Shown: piece by piece, positions 60,256 through 64,000 of the stretch
How the letters are laid out: each line of letters starts with the position of its first letter
Position numbering within the stretch: the stretch's first letter is position 1
Source: Pseudomonas viridiflava
GTDB taxonomy: Bacteria > Pseudomonadota > Gammaproteobacteria > Pseudomonadales > Pseudomonadaceae
Assembly (NCBI RefSeq): GCF_900582625.1
Contig: NZ_UTIQ01000241.1
Coordinates: 62,001-126,000 of the forward strand
DNA: 64,000 bases
Direction: 5' to 3'
Notes under the pieces: model-generated
Databases searched by the model: none
What the model was told of the DNA's origin: nothing
The model's input: the letters and a program-made list of their open reading frames with translations, nothing else
Program-made: the position numbers and the translations under genes

Positions 60256-60315
60256 GGTGTTACTCCTTAAATTCTCTTGGTATTTGAAAAGCGGGAACGC
60301 TGAAGGCTCGAACCT

Positions 60316-60392
60316 TGTAGAAGCGGCCGGTTCGGCGCTGCGGTTGGCCGCGATGCTCTTTTAAGAGCATCGCGGCTGAAGCCGCTCCTACA
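60316..60392. repeat. Pseudomonas REP-like element with long hairpin
   Basis: The element is flanked by TGTAG and CTACA. Its core GCCGCGATGCTCTT (60347-60360) and AAGAGCATCGCGGC (60363-60376) is a perfect 14-base stem around TT. The outer part GCGGCTTCAGCCGC-like sequence is the common Pseudomonas REP. It sits between astC and aruF. Confidence 0.82.
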
Positions 60393-60420
60393 AAAAGCAG
60401 ATCAGCGTTCGCGTAAGCCG

Positions 60421-61641
60421 TCAGGCTTGGGTCAGCTTGGCCACGGCGCGCTCGAAGCGGTCGAGACCTTCGTCGATGTCGGCGTCTGGAATTACCAGGC
60501 TTGGCGCGAAACGCACCACGTCTGGACCGGCTTGCAGCACCATCACGCATTCTTTTTCAGCGGCGTTGAGCACGTCTTTGGCTTTGCCTTTCCAGGCATC
60601 GCTCAGCGCTGCGCCGATCAACAGGCCCAAGCCGCGCACTTCGCTGAAGATGCCGTATTTGGCCGCCATGGCTTCCAGGCGCGCTCGGAAACGCTGGTGC
60701 TTGGCTTTCACGCCGTTGAGTACTTCCGGCGTGTTGATCACGTCGAGCACTGCGCCAGCGACTGCGCATGCCAGCGGGTTGCCACCGTATGTGGTGCCGT
60801 GTACGCCAACCGCCAGGTGCGAGGCGATTTTAGTGGTGGTGAGCATGGCGCCAATGGGGAAGCCGCCGCCCAGGCTTTTCGCACTGGTGAGAATGTCGGG
60901 CGTGACGCCGTAATTCATATAAGCGAACAGCTCACCGCTGCGGCCCATGCCGCTCTGCACTTCATCGAACACCAGCAGCGCGTTATGGGCGTCGCACAGT
61001 TCGCGCACGGCCTGCAGATAGGCTTTGTCGGCCGGCAAAATACCGCCCTCGCCTTGCACCGGCTCCAGCACCACGGCGCAGGTTTTATCCGAAATGGCGG
61101 CTTTGAGGGCGGCCAGGTCGTTGAATGGAACGTGGGTGATGCCTTCGATTTTCGGACCAAAGCCATCGGAATACTTCGGCTGCCCGCCCACGGTTACGGT
61201 GAACAGCGTGCGGCCGTGAAAGCTGTTGGTGGCGGCGATGATTTCGAATTTTTCCGGGCCATACACGTCGTTGGCATAACGGCGAGCCAGCTTGAAGGCG
61301 GCTTCGTTGGCTTCGGCGCCGGAGTTGGCGAGGAACACGCGTTCGGCAAAGGTGGCATCGACCAACTTGTGCGCCAGGCGCAAGGCCGGCTCGTTGGTGA
61401 ACACGTTGGACACATGCCAGATTTTGTTGGCTTGTTCAGTGAGTGCCTTGACCAGCGCCGGGTGCGCATGGCCTAGGGAGTTCACGGCGATGCCGCCAGC
61501 AAAGTCGATCAGCTCTCGGTCGCTTTGATCCCAGACTCGGGAACCCTCGCCACGCACCGGAATAAACGCGGCTGGGGCGTAGTTGGGCACCATCACCTGA
61601 TCAAAATCGGCGCGCTGGACCTGCACTTGCTCAACGGACAT
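60421..61641 (-). CDS. astC: Succinylornithine transaminase AstC (also acetylornithine-type)
   Basis: A 406-residue class III PLP aminotransferase. NSGAEANEAAFKLARRYA (about 100-117), LVFDEVQSGMGRSG (about 222-235) and the PLP-Lys in TSAKSLGGGFPIGA (about 252) are visible. It converts succinylornithine to succinylglutamate semialdehyde and may act in arginine synthesis too. The ATG at 61641 has GGAG seven bases upstream. It is first in the ast/aru operon, and an ArgR-like site lies about 75 bases upstream. Confidence 0.94.
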   Translation of the reverse strand: MSVEQVQVQRADFDQVMVPNYAPAAFIPVRGEGSRVWDQSDRELIDFAGGIAVNSLGHAHPALVKALTEQANKIWHVSNVFTNEPALRLAHKLVDATFAERVFLANSGAEANEAAFKLARRYANDVYGPEKFEIIAATNSFHGRTLFTVTVGGQPKYSDGFGPKIEGITHVPFNDLAALKAAISDKTCAVVLEPVQGEGGILPADKAYLQAVRELCDAHNALLVFDEVQSGMGRSGELFAYMNYGVTPDILTSAKSLGGGFPIGAMLTTTKIASHLAVGVHGTTYGGNPLACAVAGAVLDVINTPEVLNGVKAKHQRFRARLEAMAAKYGIFSEVRGLGLLIGAALSDAWKGKAKDVLNAAEKECVMVLQAGPDVVRFAPSLVIPDADIDEGLDRFERAVAKLTQA

Positions 61642-61714
61642 CGAAGCTCTCCTGACAAGGACCGCCGACCCCATAGGCCGGCGTTGGAATGAATTGTAGG
61701 GACTGATTTGGGGA

Positions 61715-61735
61715 GGGCATTGTCGGCATGCGACA
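61715..61735 (-). promoter_or_regulatory. Candidate ArgR operator upstream of astC
   Basis: On the - strand: TGTCGC, eight bases, AA, five bases (61735 to 61715), which fits the Pseudomonas ArgR half-site TGTCGC-N8-AA-N5 exactly. The adjoining upstream 21 bases keep only the AA. ArgR activates the aru operon when arginine is present. The site is seen; binding is inferred. Confidence 0.5.
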
Positions 61736-61858
61736 ACTTCTTATAGCGCCAACCCCAGATTTTTCGCGGCTTTCATAAAGGCGACAGAAAGGGTCGCGAA
61801 GGCGCAGTCTAAACGCGCTTCTGCCTGCACGGAAATTTCCTGAGGCTACGCCTTACAC

Positions 61859-61947
61859 CGTCATTCCCGCGCAGGCGGGAATCCAGAATGCTCGGGGATA
61901 CACCGCTCGCCTGAAAATTCTGGATCCCCGCCTGCGCGGGGATGACG
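61859..61947. repeat. Inverted pair of dispersed-repeat arms between argR and astC
   Basis: Left arm (61859-61889, containing GTCATTCCCGCGCAGGCGGG) and right arm (61917-61947) are inverted copies of 31 bases with two mismatches, 27 bases apart. Each arm is itself a small hairpin. This is the widespread proteobacterial TCATTCCCGC-type repeat. It ends 13 bases past the argR stop and may end that transcript. The rest of 61642-61960 holds only the ArgR site. Confidence 0.85.
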
Positions 61948-61960
61948 TAAGCGGGGCAAA

Positions 61961-62941
61961 TCAGCCGCGTTCGGAAGGAATCGAGCTCAGTTCAAACGGG
62001 CTGCTGCTGCGCCGTTGGTTGCGGTCTTCGCGGGGGGTGGCGCCGAAGAAGTTGCGGTAGGCGCTGGAGAAGTGCGGGCCGGAGGAGAAGCCGCAGGAGA
62101 GGCCGATCTGAATGATCGATTTGCTGGTTTGCATCAGCAATTGGCGCGCTTTGTTCAGGCGCAGTTCCAGGTAGTACTGGCTCGGAACGCGATTGAGGTA
62201 TTGCTTGAAGATGCGTTCCAGCTGACGGCGCGACACGCAGACGTGCTGGGCAATTTCATCGGTGGTCAGCGGTTCTTCGATGTTGGCTTCCATCAACAGC
62301 ACGGCCTGGGTCAGCTTGGGGTGACTGGAGCCCAGGCGGTTTTGCAGGGGAATGCGCTGACGCTCGCCGCCTTCGCGAATGCGCTCAACCACCAGCTCTT
62401 CCGACACCGCGCCCGCCAGCTCGGCGCCATGGTCGCGAGCCAGCACGGCCAGCAGCAGGTCCAGCACGGCAAGGCCGCCACAGGCGGTGAGGCGGTCGCG
62501 GTCCCAGTCGAACAAGTGGCTGGTGGCGATCACTTTGGGGAAACGTTCGGTGAAGTCGTCTTGCCAGCGCCAGTGCACGGCGGCGCGGTAGCCGTCGAGC
62601 AAACCGAGTTGCGCCAACGGGTACACGCCGGCCGACAAGCCGCCAATCACGCAACCGGCACGCACCAGTTGTTTCAGTGCACTGGACAGCGCCGGGGCCA
62701 GATGCCCCGGCGGCTCGTCCGCTAACAGAAAGAGTTTTTGGCAGCCTTCAAGCTTGCCAGCCCACGGCTCGCCGGGCAGACGCCAGGCGCCTTCGGTGGC
62801 CGGCTCGGCCTGGAGAAATACCAGTTCATAGGCCACTTCGGGGTGCACCCGCTGGGCGACACGCAAGGCTTCTTCGGCCAGAGCCAGGGTCATGGCCTTG
62901 GTGTTGGGCCAGAGGAGAAAACCGATTCGGTGGGCAGTCAT
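61961..62941 (-). CDS. argR: Arginine-responsive AraC-type regulator ArgR
   Basis: A 326-residue regulator. The N-terminal DJ-1/PfpI-like sensor domain (1-200; RIGFLLWPNTKAMTLALAEEAL) is followed by a C-terminal AraC HTH pair (about 215-310; TTDEIAQHVCVSRRQLERIFKQ). It matches P. aeruginosa ArgR nearly throughout. This is an AraC-family activator and not the E. coli ArgR type. It activates arginine uptake and the aru/ast operon and represses biosynthesis. I start at the ATG at 62941 (MTAHRIGF), the usual N-terminus. It follows aotP. Confidence 0.96.
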   Translation of the reverse strand: MTAHRIGFLLWPNTKAMTLALAEEALRVAQRVHPEVAYELVFLQAEPATEGAWRLPGEPWAGKLEGCQKLFLLADEPPGHLAPALSSALKQLVRAGCVIGGLSAGVYPLAQLGLLDGYRAAVHWRWQDDFTERFPKVIATSHLFDWDRDRLTACGGLAVLDLLLAVLARDHGAELAGAVSEELVVERIREGGERQRIPLQNRLGSSHPKLTQAVLLMEANIEEPLTTDEIAQHVCVSRRQLERIFKQYLNRVPSQYYLELRLNKARQLLMQTSKSIIQIGLSCGFSSGPHFSSAYRNFFGATPREDRNQRRSSSPFELSSIPSERG

Positions 62942-63029
62942 GGCTGGCAGTCTAGGCTCTGTTGCCATGCATTCACATGGCCGGTTGTGCTGCTACGAAG
63001 CAGTCTTAGGTTAATAGCCGCGCTGAAGC

Positions 63030-63794
<765 letters not shown>

Positions 63795-63855
63795 GGTTCA
63801 GGTTCTCGGCAGGCAAGGGTTCAGCCGTGGCTGGCGTTGCTAATTCGGAAATTTC

Positions 63856-64000
63856 TCAGGCCTTACGCGGCGCCAGGTAGGCCAGCCAGCGGCGCTCGGC
63901 CAGCTTGAACAGGCGCACCAGCACGAAGGTCAGGCACAGGTAAATGGCACCGGCAGTGATATAGGCCTCGAAGGCCAGATAGAACTGGGAGTTGATGGTT
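63856..64000 (-). CDS. aotM: Arginine/ornithine ABC permease AotM, C-terminal fragment
   Basis: Only the last 48 codons are in the window; the gene runs off the right edge. The end (FYLAFEAYITAGAIYLCLTF, then LFKLAERRWLAYLAPRKA) is a final membrane helix and tail of a HisM/AotM-type permease. The stop is 61 bases before aotP, with no aotO-like gene between them. AotM versus AotQ is judged by this C-terminus only. Confidence 0.85.
   Translation of the reverse strand, partial: TINSQFYLAFEAYITAGAIYLCLTFVLVRLFKLAERRWLAYLAPRKA

Overview
The window is chromosomal DNA from a Pseudomonas. The evidence is the gene order fleQ-fliT-fliS-fliD-flaG-fliC, glycosylation island, flgL to flgB, cheR-cheV, flgA-flgM-flgN-flgZ; the AmrZ, CsrA, ArgR and AotP proteins; and the aru/ast arginine catabolic operon with its AraC-type ArgR, all of which read like Pseudomonas proteins. 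Sequence composition and gene content are those of a core genome. I see no insertion sequence, prophage or CRISPR array.

Layout. (1) 1-4.6 kb: the fleQ 5' end, filament chaperones, cap (fliD), flaG and flagellin (fliC). (2) 4.9-20.8 kb: an island lying between fliC and flgL, where Pseudomonas carries flagellin-glycosylation genes. It has a five-domain, 1866-residue glycosyltransferase and three genes for a dTDP-3-amino-3,6-dideoxyhexose. It also has two convergent gene groups, 12.9-15.8 kb on + and 15.8-20.8 kb on -. (3) 20.9-36.9 kb: rod, hook, rings and hook-filament junction (flgB to flgL), cheR, cheV, flgA, flgM, flgN and flgZ, with recognisable sigma-54 and FliA promoters. (4) 37-47.8 kb: an MFS transporter, a glutamine-synthetase-like ligase, an indolepyruvate:ferredoxin-oxidoreductase-type enzyme with an Lrp-type regulator, phnN, amrZ, mgtE and a small secreted protein. 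(5) 47.8-52.7 kb: three tRNAs, csrA, lysC and alaS. (6) 52.9-64 kb: ltaE, the arginine succinyltransferase pathway (astE, a small ORF, astB, astD, aruG, aruF, astC), argR, and the arginine/ornithine transporter genes aotP and aotM (cut by the window end).

The most interesting part is the island at 12.9-20.8 kb. Four of its enzymes match, family by family, the four-enzyme route by which Campylobacter jejuni makes the nucleoside diphosphoramidate donor for O-methyl phosphoramidate (MeOPN) capsule modification. They are a glutamine-kinase-like dikinase, a class I glutamine amidotransferase acting alone, a CTP-type nucleotidyltransferase and an APS-kinase-like small kinase. Next to them lie a methyltransferase, a formyltransferase-like protein, an unknown protein and a CDP-glycerol-glycerophosphotransferase-like protein that could be the transferase. 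I infer that this bacterium may decorate its flagellin glycan with a phosphoramidate-type group. That assignment is by protein family and context, not by any search.

The flagellar genes show the expected hierarchy: sigma-54 sites before flgA, flgB and flgF, and FliA sites before fliC, fliS and flgM. A FleQ-box-like palindrome sits in the fleQ upstream region, and regulators of motility (amrZ, csrA, flgZ) lie in the same window. ArgR, the aot transporter and the aru/ast operon form one arginine uptake and catabolism block.
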